Below the pieces are notes generated by a model. That model was not told the origin of the DNA. It worked only from the letters and a program-made list of their open reading frames with translations, and ran no database searches. Position numbers and translations under genes: made by a program. DNA of 5,553 bases from Caldilineales bacterium (lineage in GTDB: Bacteria; Chloroflexota; Anaerolineae; JAAEKA01): the NCBI GenBank assembly GCA_021463315.1, contig JAJTXO010000309.1:1-5553 (forward strand). Reading direction: 5' to 3'. Below, piece after piece: positions 1 to 5,393 of the stretch. Position 1 is the stretch's first letter; each line of letters starts with the position of its first letter.

Positions 1-747
1 CCGCACGACGTCGAGATCGTGGCTTGCGATCTGCTGGCGCCGGAGATCGGGCCGAACATCGCCTCGCTGTTGGCGGGCTGCGAGACGGTGATGCACATCG
101 CCACCGCCATTCCCAAGGACATGTCCGCGCCCAATGCCTGGGTCGCCAACACGCGGCTGCGCACCGAGGCGGTGCGGCTTCTGCTCGACGCCGCGCTGCA
201 CGTCGGAGCCAGGCGCTACATCCAGCAGAGCATCACTATGGCCTACCCCGATGGCGGCGACGACTGGATCACAGAAGAGTTGCCGCTGGACACCTCGCCC
301 GACCGGGCGCGCACGGGCAGCCCTGTGGTCGCCATGGAGGGGATGATCAGGGAGATCCCGCCGGCCACGCTGCAGTGGTGCATCCTGCGCGGCGGCTCCT
401 TTGTCGGCCCCGACACGTTTCAGGAGGATCTGATCGAGAATCTGCGCGCGGGCCGGGAGACGATCCCTGGCGACGGCAGCAATTTCATCTCGCTGATCCA
501 CGTCGCCGATATCGCCGCCGCCTTTGTCGCCGCGCTGGAACATGCCCCGGCCGCTTCGATCTTCAACATCGTCGATGAGCCGCTGCGCCAGGGCGAGTAT
601 GTCGACCGTCTGGCCGCCGCGATCGGCGCTAGGCCCGCCCAGCGCACGCCCAGCGCCAGCCGTCCGCCGTCGTGGCGTTGCAGCAATCAACGCGCGAAAT
701 CGCTGCTGCACTGGTCGCCGGCTCATGACATCATCCCCAGGCAGTAG
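1..747 (+). CDS. NAD(P)-binding extended SDR (epimerase/dehydratase-like), 5' partial
   Basis: The reading frame is open from base 1 and ends at TAG 745-747, giving 248 visible residues. The first GTG at base 19 encodes an internal Val of a beta-strand (HDVEIVACDL), so the real start and the N-terminal glycine-rich nucleotide-binding loop lie upstream, probably about 30 residues away. Visible family features are the acidic residue after the second strand (D10), the cofactor-contacting strand VMHIATAIP (30-38), the strand with QQSITMAYP (about 76-84), and LRGGSFVGP (129-137), which resembles the LRpgxxyGP element of extended SDRs. The C-terminus ends normally in AKSLLHWSP, like the usual A..LLGW.P. 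Where YxxxK of the catalytic pair is expected, the sequence reads SPVVAME (107-113), without Tyr or Lys. The protein may therefore be an atypical reductase/epimerase or a non-catalytic NAD(P)-binding member. The substrate cannot be told. Family is confident, function is not. Confidence 0.85.
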   Translation, partial: PHDVEIVACDLLAPEIGPNIASLLAGCETVMHIATAIPKDMSAPNAWVANTRLRTEAVRLLLDAALHVGARRYIQQSITMAYPDGGDDWITEELPLDTSPDRARTGSPVVAMEGMIREIPPATLQWCILRGGSFVGPDTFQEDLIENLRAGRETIPGDGSNFISLIHVADIAAAFVAALEHAPAASIFNIVDEPLRQGEYVDRLAAAIGARPAQRTPSASRPPSWRCSNQRAKSLLHWSPAHDIIPRQ

Positions 748-798
748 CAGCAAGGCACGACGATTCCGCACGGGATGAAGTCGTTGCCGCTTCAGACG

Positions 799-879
799 AT
801 GATGCGTAAACCTCCCATCGCCGAACTCCTCGCCCTTACACCCGGTTTTCCTCGTCGTCCCTTTGTGTGTCGCCACTGA
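799..879 (+). CDS. possible 26-codon leader peptide before the permease gene
   Basis: A short frame beginning ATGATG encodes 26 residues (MMRKPPIAELLALTPG..., ending VCRH). Its TGA at 877-879 overlaps an in-frame ATG of the permease frame at 879 as TGATG, a layout typical of translational coupling. No convincing Shine-Dalgarno sequence lies at normal distance before 799, and the peptide resembles nothing I recognise. In GC-rich DNA such a frame can arise by chance. It is listed because it fills much of the gap between the SDR and permease genes. The rest of 748-893 shows no terminator-like hairpin with a T-run and no clear promoter. Confidence 0.15.
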   Translation: MMRKPPIAELLALTPGFPRRPFVCRH

Positions 880-893
880 TGGTGGCCGGAATC

Positions 894-1808
894 ATGCGCA
901 ATCGAGACACCCTCAAATACGTCGCCGCCGTGATCCTGTTCGGCTCGAACGGCGTGGTTGCCAGCCAGATCGCCATGAGCAGCTCCGCGATCGTGTTCAC
1001 GCGCACCCTCATCGGCGCCCTGTTCCTGGCCGTGATCTTCATCCTCTCCCGGGCCAGGCCGACCTGCTGGCGTAACAAACGCCATTTCACCTTCCTGCTG
1101 GCGTCGGGCGTGGCGATGGGGGCGAGCTGGCTCTTCCTGTTCGAGGCCTACGCACAGGTCGGGGTTAGCGTGGCCATACTGGCCTACTACTGCGGCCCGG
1201 TGATCGTCATGATCCTCGCGCCCATCGTGTTCAAGGAGCGGATCGCGCTCGCGAGCGTCATCGGGTTCCTCGCGGTCGTCGTCGGTATGCTCTGTGTCAA
1301 CGGCCAAACCCTTGTGCAGGGACAGGTCTCCCCAGGGCTGATCTTCGCGGTGCTGGCCGCGTTCACCTACGCGGCGATGGTCATCCTGAACAAGAAGGCC
1401 GGCAGCATCACCGGTCTCGAGAATCCCATGTGGCAGCTCATCGCCGCGTTCGTCACCGTGGCCCTGTTCGTGCTGTTCAAGGAGGGGGCCGCCATCCACG
1501 TCCCGGCGGGCAGTTGGATCCCCGTGCTGGTGTTGGGCCTGCTGAACACCGGCGTGGGATGCTATCTCTACTTCTCGTCTATCGGCGGCATGCGCGCCCA
1601 GAGCGTCGCCATCCTCGGCTACCTCGAACCGCTCTCGGCGCTCCTGTTCGCCGCCGCGTTTCTGGGCGAGTCCCTTAGCCCGATCCAGGTGGTCGGGGCA
1701 GCTCTCATTCTGAGCGGAGCGGTGTTCGGCGAGCTGCTGCGCCTGAAGGGGAGTGCCGACAGGCGCAGCGGCCCGACAAACCGGCCCTGCGAGGCAGACT
1801 CGTGCTGA
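894..1808 (+). CDS. EamA/DMT-superfamily permease
   Basis: This inner-membrane protein has about 304 residues and should have ten transmembrane helices in two repeated EamA units, roughly residues 5-140 and 150-285. The first helix follows directly after MRNRDTLKY (VAAVILFGSNGVVAS). The second unit carries the well-known signature LEPLSALLFAAAFLGE, followed by a last helix (VVGAALILSGAVFGEL) and a short polar tail. Members of this superfamily move amino acids, nucleobases, sugars or other small metabolites, often outward. The substrate here is not visible. I prefer ATG 894 because GGTGG (881-885) lies 8 nt upstream and the protein then begins just before helix 1. GTG 867 and ATG 879 are in frame and would add 9 or 5 residues. 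The gene sits 101 nt before acdS on the same strand, so a role with ACC or related amino acids is possible but only inferred. Confidence 0.9.
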   Translation: MRNRDTLKYVAAVILFGSNGVVASQIAMSSSAIVFTRTLIGALFLAVIFILSRARPTCWRNKRHFTFLLASGVAMGASWLFLFEAYAQVGVSVAILAYYCGPVIVMILAPIVFKERIALASVIGFLAVVVGMLCVNGQTLVQGQVSPGLIFAVLAAFTYAAMVILNKKAGSITGLENPMWQLIAAFVTVALFVLFKEGAAIHVPAGSWIPVLVLGLLNTGVGCYLYFSSIGGMRAQSVAILGYLEPLSALLFAAAFLGESLSPIQVVGAALILSGAVFGELLRLKGSADRRSGPTNRPCEADSC

Positions 1809-1856
1809 TCCCGATCTGCTGCCGGGCTTGAGCAGCTCGGCTAGATTCCGTGGCGA

Positions 1857-1880
1857 CGGCTGCCTGACGCAGGCTGTCCG
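1857..1880 (+). other. imperfect hairpin in the acdS leader
   Basis: GCCTG (1862-1866), ACG, CAGGC (1870-1874) form a perfect 5-bp stem. It is extended outward by CGG (1857-1859) pairing with CCG (1878-1880) across a small internal loop. The structure ends 18 nt before the acdS Shine-Dalgarno sequence, and no T-run follows, so it is not a standard terminator. It could be a leader RNA structure or an inverted-repeat binding site. acdS genes in proteobacteria are often controlled by the Lrp-type regulator AcdR, but no regulator gene is in view and I cannot match a motif. Confidence 0.3.
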
Positions 1881-1898
1881 ACGCACAACACACCTTCT

Positions 1899-1903
1899 GG
1901 AGG
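1899..1903 (+). promoter_or_regulatory. Shine-Dalgarno sequence of acdS
   Basis: GGAGG lies 6 nt before ATG 1910. This is an ideal spacing and settles the acdS start, which also matches the N-terminus expected for the family (RFPRYPLTFGPTP). Confidence 0.8.
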
Positions 1904-1909
1904 ACCATC

Positions 1910-2923
1910 ATGCTGGAGAGATTCCCCCGCTATCCGCTCACCTTCGGCCCAACGCCGATTGAGAAGCTGAGCCGCCTGTCGGCAAGTCTGGGCGGCGCCG
2001 TCGAGCTCTATGCCAAACGCGAGGACTGCAACTCCGGCCTGGCCTTTGGCGGCAACAAGCTGCGCAAGCTGGAATACATCGTGCCCGATGCGCTGGCCGC
2101 GCAGGCCGACACGCTGGTCACCATCGGCGGCGTCCAGTCGAACCACACGCGCCAGGTTGCAGCGGTTGCTGCCAAGCTCGGCATGAAGTGCCGCCTCGTT
2201 CAGGAAAGCTGGGTTCCCTTCCAGGACGCGGTCTACGACCGGGTTGGCAACATCCTGATGAGCCGGGTGCTGGGAGCGGAGATCGAACTGGTCGACGAGG
2301 GCTTCGATATCGGCATCCGCGAGAGCTGGGAGCGGGCGCTGGAAGATGTCAAGGCGAAGGGAGGCAAGCCCTATGCCATTCCCGCCGGGGCTTCTGTGCA
2401 TCCCTATGGCGGCCTCGGCTATGTCGGCTTTGCCGAAGAGGTGCGCGAGCAGGAGGCTCAGCTCAGCTTCACTTTCGACTATGTGGTCGTCTGCACGGTG
2501 ACCGGCTCCACGCACGCCGGCATGGTGGTGGGGTTCGCCAAGGATGGCCGCGCCCGCCGCGTGATCGGCATCGACGCCTCCGGCACCCCTGGACAGACCA
2601 GAGCGCAAGTGCTGGCCATCGCGCAGCACACGGCCGACCTGGTCGACCTTGGCCAACAGCTTACCCTTGACGACGTGGTCCTCAAGGAGGAATACGCCTA
2701 CCCGGCCTACGGCATTCCATCGGAAGAGACCAATGCGGCCATCCGGCTGTGTGCGCGCACGGAAGGGATGATGACAGACCCGGTCTACGAGGGAAAGTCG
2801 ATGCAGGGCCTCATCGATCTCGTTCGCACCGGCTTCTTTCCAGCAGGGTCCAAGGTTCTCTACGCCCATCTCGGCGGCGTGCCCGCGATCAACGCCTACA
2901 GCTACATCTATCGGAACGGCTGA
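1910..2923 (+). CDS. acdS: 1-aminocyclopropane-1-carboxylate deaminase
   Basis: This cytosolic PLP enzyme of fold type II opens the ring of ACC and yields 2-oxobutanoate and ammonia. In plant-associated bacteria it lowers ethylene in the host and supplies nitrogen. The product has 337 residues, one fewer than the Pseudomonas enzyme, and aligns with it from memory along the whole length. Visible landmarks are RYPLTFGPTPI near the N-terminus, KREDCNSGLAFGGNK with PLP lysine K50, GGVQSNHTRQ with S77, the glycine-rich VTGSTHAGM phosphate region, and DPVYEGKS with Y293 and E294. L321 follows in AHLGG. Y293, E294 and L321 correspond to Tyr294, Glu295 and Leu322 of the Pseudomonas enzyme. D-cysteine desulfhydrases (DcyD) differ at the latter two, so this is a true ACC deaminase by sequence. 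The EamA permease lies 101 nt upstream. No AcdR-type regulator is present. Its mixed CTG/CTC/CTT leucine codons contrast with the nearly pure CTG of the next gene, a possible sign of transfer. Confidence 0.96.
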   Translation: MLERFPRYPLTFGPTPIEKLSRLSASLGGAVELYAKREDCNSGLAFGGNKLRKLEYIVPDALAAQADTLVTIGGVQSNHTRQVAAVAAKLGMKCRLVQESWVPFQDAVYDRVGNILMSRVLGAEIELVDEGFDIGIRESWERALEDVKAKGGKPYAIPAGASVHPYGGLGYVGFAEEVREQEAQLSFTFDYVVVCTVTGSTHAGMVVGFAKDGRARRVIGIDASGTPGQTRAQVLAIAQHTADLVDLGQQLTLDDVVLKEEYAYPAYGIPSEETNAAIRLCARTEGMMTDPVYEGKSMQGLIDLVRTGFFPAGSKVLYAHLGGVPAINAYSYIYRNG

Positions 2924-2952
2924 GCCAGGGGAGTGCCCAGCTCCAGTCTGTC

Positions 2953-2964
2953 CCGGGAAACCGG
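2953..2964 (+). other. small GAAA-tetraloop hairpin after acdS
   Basis: CCGG, GAAA, CCGG form a 4-bp stem with a GNRA-type loop 30 nt after the acdS stop. No T-run follows, so a rho-independent terminator is not supported. It could protect the 3' end of the acdS transcript or be chance. The rest of 2924-3031 shows a lone TTGACT at 2973-2978 without a matching -10 element, and I see no clear promoter for the MFS gene. Confidence 0.2.
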
Positions 2965-3031
2965 TGGAACCCTTGACTGCTGATGCCTGCCTCCGCGCAG
3001 AGCGCATGGCTCACAGCGTAGACAAATATCC

Positions 3032-4222
3032 ATGCCCCTTGTAGAAACTCAATCTTCCCGCGCCCGCGCCGGCCGCCTGATCGCCGTCGCCATCCCCATG
3101 CGGCTGGTGGTGGACACGGCCGTGCGCCTGTTCTATCCCTTCCTGCCGGAGATCAGCCGCGGGCTGGGCATCACCCTGTCGCAGGGCGGGCTGCTGCTGG
3201 CGCTGCGCTCGGCCATGGTCTTCCCCAGCCCGCTCTTCGGCGCCTGGAGCGACCGCCACGGCCCGCGCGCGCTGCTGACGGCCGCGCTGCTGACGCAGGC
3301 GGCCGGCCTGTGGTGGCTGAGCATGGTGCAGGGGCTGGCGGCCGCGATTCCGCCCATCGTGCTGCTGGGGCTGGCCTCGGTGGCCTTCATCCCCAACCTG
3401 CAGGCCGCCATCGCCGAACATGTGCCCTTCCACCGCCGCGGCCGGGTGGTGGGGATCATCGAGTTCAGTTGGGCTATCACCGGCCTGGTGATCCTGCCCA
3501 TCGTCGGCGTGATGATGGTGCAGCACGGCTGGCAGGCGCCGCTGCGCATTCTGGCCGGCCTCAGCCTGGCCGTGGCGCCGCTGCCCTTTCTGCTGCCGCG
3601 CCGCACCCGCCCGCCCGCCATCGTGACGCAGCGCAGCTTCTGGCAGATGGCCAGCGCGGTGTGGCGCCTGCCCAGCGCGCGCGCCGCCATCCTGGTCAAC
3701 GGGCTGATCTTCCTGGCCTCCGAAAGCTTTTTTGTGACCTACGGCGCTTGGCTGGAGCAGTCCTTTGGCCTGGCGCCCAACCAGATCGGCCGCGTGGCCG
3801 CGCTGCTGGGCCTGGCCGAGCTGCTGGCCTCCGGCGCCAGCAGCCTCTTCATCGATCGGCTGGGCAAGCGGCGCGGGGTGAGCATCGGCGTGGTCGCCAT
3901 GGCCGTGGCGCTGGCCCTGCTGCCGGTGCTGGAGTCCAGCCTGGCGCTGGCGGTTGCGGGCATGGCCGCGTTCACCCTGGCCTTCGAATGGAGCATCGTC
4001 TCCAATATCAGTCTGTTGTCCGAGCAGGCCCCATTGGCGCGCGGCACGGTGATGTCGCTGTCGGTGGTGGCCAGCGGCATCACGCGCACCGCGAGCGACT
4101 ATCTGGCCGTGACCTTGTTCGAGCGCGGCGGCATGACGGCCGCGGCGCTGTTCGGCGTGATCGGCGCGGCCCTGGCGTTCATCGTGCTGCGGCGCTGGGT
4201 GCAGGAGCGGGGGGCCGAATGA
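3032..4222 (+). CDS. MFS transporter, likely drug/metabolite:H+ type
   Basis: This 396-residue integral membrane protein has the usual length and twelve-helix pattern of the major facilitator superfamily. Helix 1 contains the charged run RLVVDTAVRLFYPFLPE (24-40), with R24, D28 and R32. The cytoplasmic loop 2-3 carries motif A as GAWSDRHGPR (70-79). The equivalent loop of the second half reads FIDRLGKRR (273-281), so both six-helix halves are intact. The central loop near 190-200 is rich in Arg and Pro. ATG 3032 is the first start after an in-frame stop at 2981-2983, yet no Shine-Dalgarno sequence precedes it. The message may be leaderless or weakly initiated. Its stop overlaps the start of the next gene (ATGA at 4219-4222), so both are surely made from one mRNA and the permease may carry the substrate or product of that protein. 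The substrate is unknown. Leucine codons are almost all CTG. Confidence 0.92.
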   Translation: MPLVETQSSRARAGRLIAVAIPMRLVVDTAVRLFYPFLPEISRGLGITLSQGGLLLALRSAMVFPSPLFGAWSDRHGPRALLTAALLTQAAGLWWLSMVQGLAAAIPPIVLLGLASVAFIPNLQAAIAEHVPFHRRGRVVGIIEFSWAITGLVILPIVGVMMVQHGWQAPLRILAGLSLAVAPLPFLLPRRTRPPAIVTQRSFWQMASAVWRLPSARAAILVNGLIFLASESFFVTYGAWLEQSFGLAPNQIGRVAALLGLAELLASGASSLFIDRLGKRRGVSIGVVAMAVALALLPVLESSLALAVAGMAAFTLAFEWSIVSNISLLSEQAPLARGTVMSLSVVASGITRTASDYLAVTLFERGGMTAAALFGVIGAALAFIVLRRWVQERGAE

Positions 4223-5160
4223 GCGATTCCGAGGCAGCCATGAACGACGCGCCCGCACCATCGACCCCGCTCAGCCCGCGGCAGGCTGTTCAGCGCGCGC
4301 TGGCTGGCCGCTGGCCCGGCCGGCTGCTGCGCGGCGAGCTGGCCATCGACGACGCCTTCGTGCGCGATTTCGTCGGCCTGGAGGGGGAGGCGATCCCCTG
4401 GGCCGCGCGCCGCGCCGTGTTGCAGCGGCTGCGCCACGATCTGGCGGTGGTGTCCTTTTCCCATGGCTGGGGCAGCCCCGTGCAGCCTGATCAAGATGAG
4501 GCGCTGTTTCTGTTGCGTGAGTGGCGCAGCGAGAGCGATCTGTTCGTCTTCGCCTTGATCGATGGCCCCTTCAGCGCGGCCGTCAAGGCCTGGGGCTGGG
4601 AACAGGCGCTGATGCGGCTGACGCGGCCCACGCCCGATGTGCCGCGCTTCATGGCCGAGGCCGTGGTGGAGCAGGCCGAGTTCGTGCAGCGGCTGGCCAC
4701 GGCCGGCGCGGACGGCATCCTGCTGGGCGACGACATCGCCTATCGCCGCAGCACCACCATCCAGCCGGCCAGCCTGCGCCAGAGCTACTTCCCCTTCCTG
4801 ACGCTGCTGGTGGAGGCCTGCCAGCAGGTCGGGCTGCCGGTGGTTTTCCACTCCGACGGCAACCTGTGGGCGGTGCTGGAGGACCTGCTGGCGACCGGCG
4901 TCAACGGTTTGCAGGGACTGGAGCCGGGCGCGGGCATGAGCCTGGCCGGGGTGCGGGCCAGGGTCGGGCCGGAGCTCTGCCTGTGGGGCAACGTGGATGT
5001 GGGTTGGCTGGCCCAGCCGCGGCTGGCCGCCGAGATCAGCGCTGAGGTCGGCCGCCTGCTGGCCCCGCTGGCCGGCACGCCCGTGATCCTGGGAACCAGT
5101 GGCGGGCTGATGGCGGGTGTGCCGGGGGAGAATGCAGAGGCGCTGGCCAACGCCATCTAG
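4219..5160 (+). CDS. uroporphyrinogen-decarboxylase-superfamily protein (not HemE)
   Basis: The 313-residue product fits the URO-D/methyltransferase TIM-barrel superfamily. Recognisable blocks are GADGILLGDDIAYRRST (G170, D171, D172), the strand VVFHSDGNLW with H211, D213 and N215, GLQGLEPGAGMSL with E235, LWGNVDVG (W256, D260), and a C-terminal VPGENAEAL. These match the uncharacterised 'uroporphyrinogen decarboxylase family' branch rather than HemE, whose N-terminal RQAGR-type motif is absent. The corrinoid:thiol methyltransferases MtaA and CmuA bind zinc through His/Cys residues. Here the His-Ser-Asp-Gly string lacks the nearby Cys, so zinc-thiol chemistry is unlikely. The barrel may bind a porphyrinoid or a small carboxylic acid. 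ATG 4219 overlaps the MFS stop, with AGGAG at 4203-4207. ATG 4240 is a less likely alternative. The first 20 residues are Ala/Pro-rich and probably disordered. The frame remains open far upstream inside the MFS gene, but that part encodes nonsense Arg/Gly-rich sequence. Confidence 0.85.
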   Translation: MSDSEAAMNDAPAPSTPLSPRQAVQRALAGRWPGRLLRGELAIDDAFVRDFVGLEGEAIPWAARRAVLQRLRHDLAVVSFSHGWGSPVQPDQDEALFLLREWRSESDLFVFALIDGPFSAAVKAWGWEQALMRLTRPTPDVPRFMAEAVVEQAEFVQRLATAGADGILLGDDIAYRRSTTIQPASLRQSYFPFLTLLVEACQQVGLPVVFHSDGNLWAVLEDLLATGVNGLQGLEPGAGMSLAGVRARVGPELCLWGNVDVGWLAQPRLAAEISAEVGRLLAPLAGTPVILGTSGGLMAGVPGENAEALANAI

Positions 5161-5188
5161 CTCAGAAGCAGCCATTTGGCGCGCAGAA

Positions 5189-5204
5189 CATGATCTTAAT
5201 CATG
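5189..5204. promoter_or_regulatory. perfect palindrome, CRP/FNR-box-like
   Basis: CATGAT, CTTA, ATCATG is a perfect 6-bp inverted repeat with a 4-base spacer. Its core TGAT-N4-ATCA equals the inner eight fixed bases of the FNR-type consensus TTGAT-N4-ATCAA, with only the outermost pair changed. It lies 29 nt after the URO-D stop and about 190 nt before the next start. It could be an operator for a CRP/FNR-family regulator acting on the downstream gene. The absence of a T-run speaks against a terminator. Confidence 0.35.
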
Positions 5205-5262
5205 ACTCTGCTGAAATAACTCTATGCAACGGCGCTCTGGGCGCTTGACAATAGGCCTGAGT

Positions 5263-5287
5263 AGCCTGGCAAGGGTCTTGGCAGGCT
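5263..5287 (+). other. strong hairpin with 10 of 11 paired positions
   Basis: The 25 bases read AGCCTGGCAAG, a GGT loop, then CTTGGCAGGCT. All positions pair except one G-G opposition (5269 with 5281). No T-run follows, so it is not a classical terminator. The left arm AGCCT (5263-5267) can alternatively pair with AGGC at 5253-5256 to make a smaller hairpin, so the two structures exclude each other. Such an arrangement is seen in attenuators, but the location of the transcript start is unknown. Confidence 0.4.
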
Positions 5288-5384
5288 TGACGCAGGAAAG
5301 ACTATGATGACACAATCTGGAATATGATCTGGCGCTGGCCTGACGCCGCGCCGCAACCTGTTCTCAACCCACCCCGATAAAATT

Positions 5385-5388
5385 GGAG
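5385..5388 (+). promoter_or_regulatory. Shine-Dalgarno sequence of the 3'-truncated gene
   Basis: GGAG lies 5 nt before ATG 5394 and supports translation initiating there. Confidence 0.65.
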
Positions 5389-5393
5389 CTACC

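Larger units (their letters stand above)
5161..5393 (+). other. structured intergenic/leader region
   Basis: This 233-nt stretch has no supported gene and is visibly richer in A and T than its flanks. It holds the CATGAT palindrome (5189-5204), a TTGACA at 5245-5250, a strong imperfect hairpin (5263-5287) overlapping a TTGACG at 5287-5292, and two copies of TATGAT (5303-5308 and 5323-5328) that look like -10 elements. None of the -35-like and -10-like strings pair at 16-18 nt, so no complete sigma-70-type promoter can be claimed. The promoter of the next gene most likely lies here, because that gene is too far from the URO-D gene to be coupled to it. Confidence 0.5.

Noticed and set aside
792..1886. 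Long open frame on the - strand opposite the EamA gene
   Set aside because: Its translation is rich in Arg, Gly, His, Asp and Glu without a recognisable fold, while the + strand encodes a clear membrane protein. It is a mirror of GC-rich codon bias.
1841..3007. 388-codon open frame on the - strand opposite acdS
   Set aside because: It covers a well-conserved ACC deaminase on the other strand and shows no domain of its own.
3310..4218. Upstream extension of the URO-D frame to give a 616-residue protein
   Set aside because: The extension runs inside the MFS gene in another frame and encodes Arg/Gly/Ala-rich nonsense. The URO-D similarity begins only after ATG 4219.
3011..4261. 416-codon open frame on the - strand opposite the MFS gene
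   Set aside because: Its His/Gln/Gly-rich low-complexity product is what antisense reading of CTG/GCC-rich codons gives. The MFS motifs on the + strand decide the case.
4219..5160. HemE, uroporphyrinogen decarboxylase of heme synthesis
   Set aside because: The N-terminal RQAGR-type motif and the usual length of about 340-360 residues are missing, and no other heme gene is nearby.
4099..5175. 358-codon open frame on the - strand opposite the URO-D gene
   Set aside because: It has no recognisable domain and lies opposite clear URO-D family blocks.
5245..5273. Complete sigma-70 promoter starting with TTGACA at 5245
   Set aside because: The position 17 nt downstream reads GGCAAG, which is not a -10 element, and neighbouring spacings do no better.
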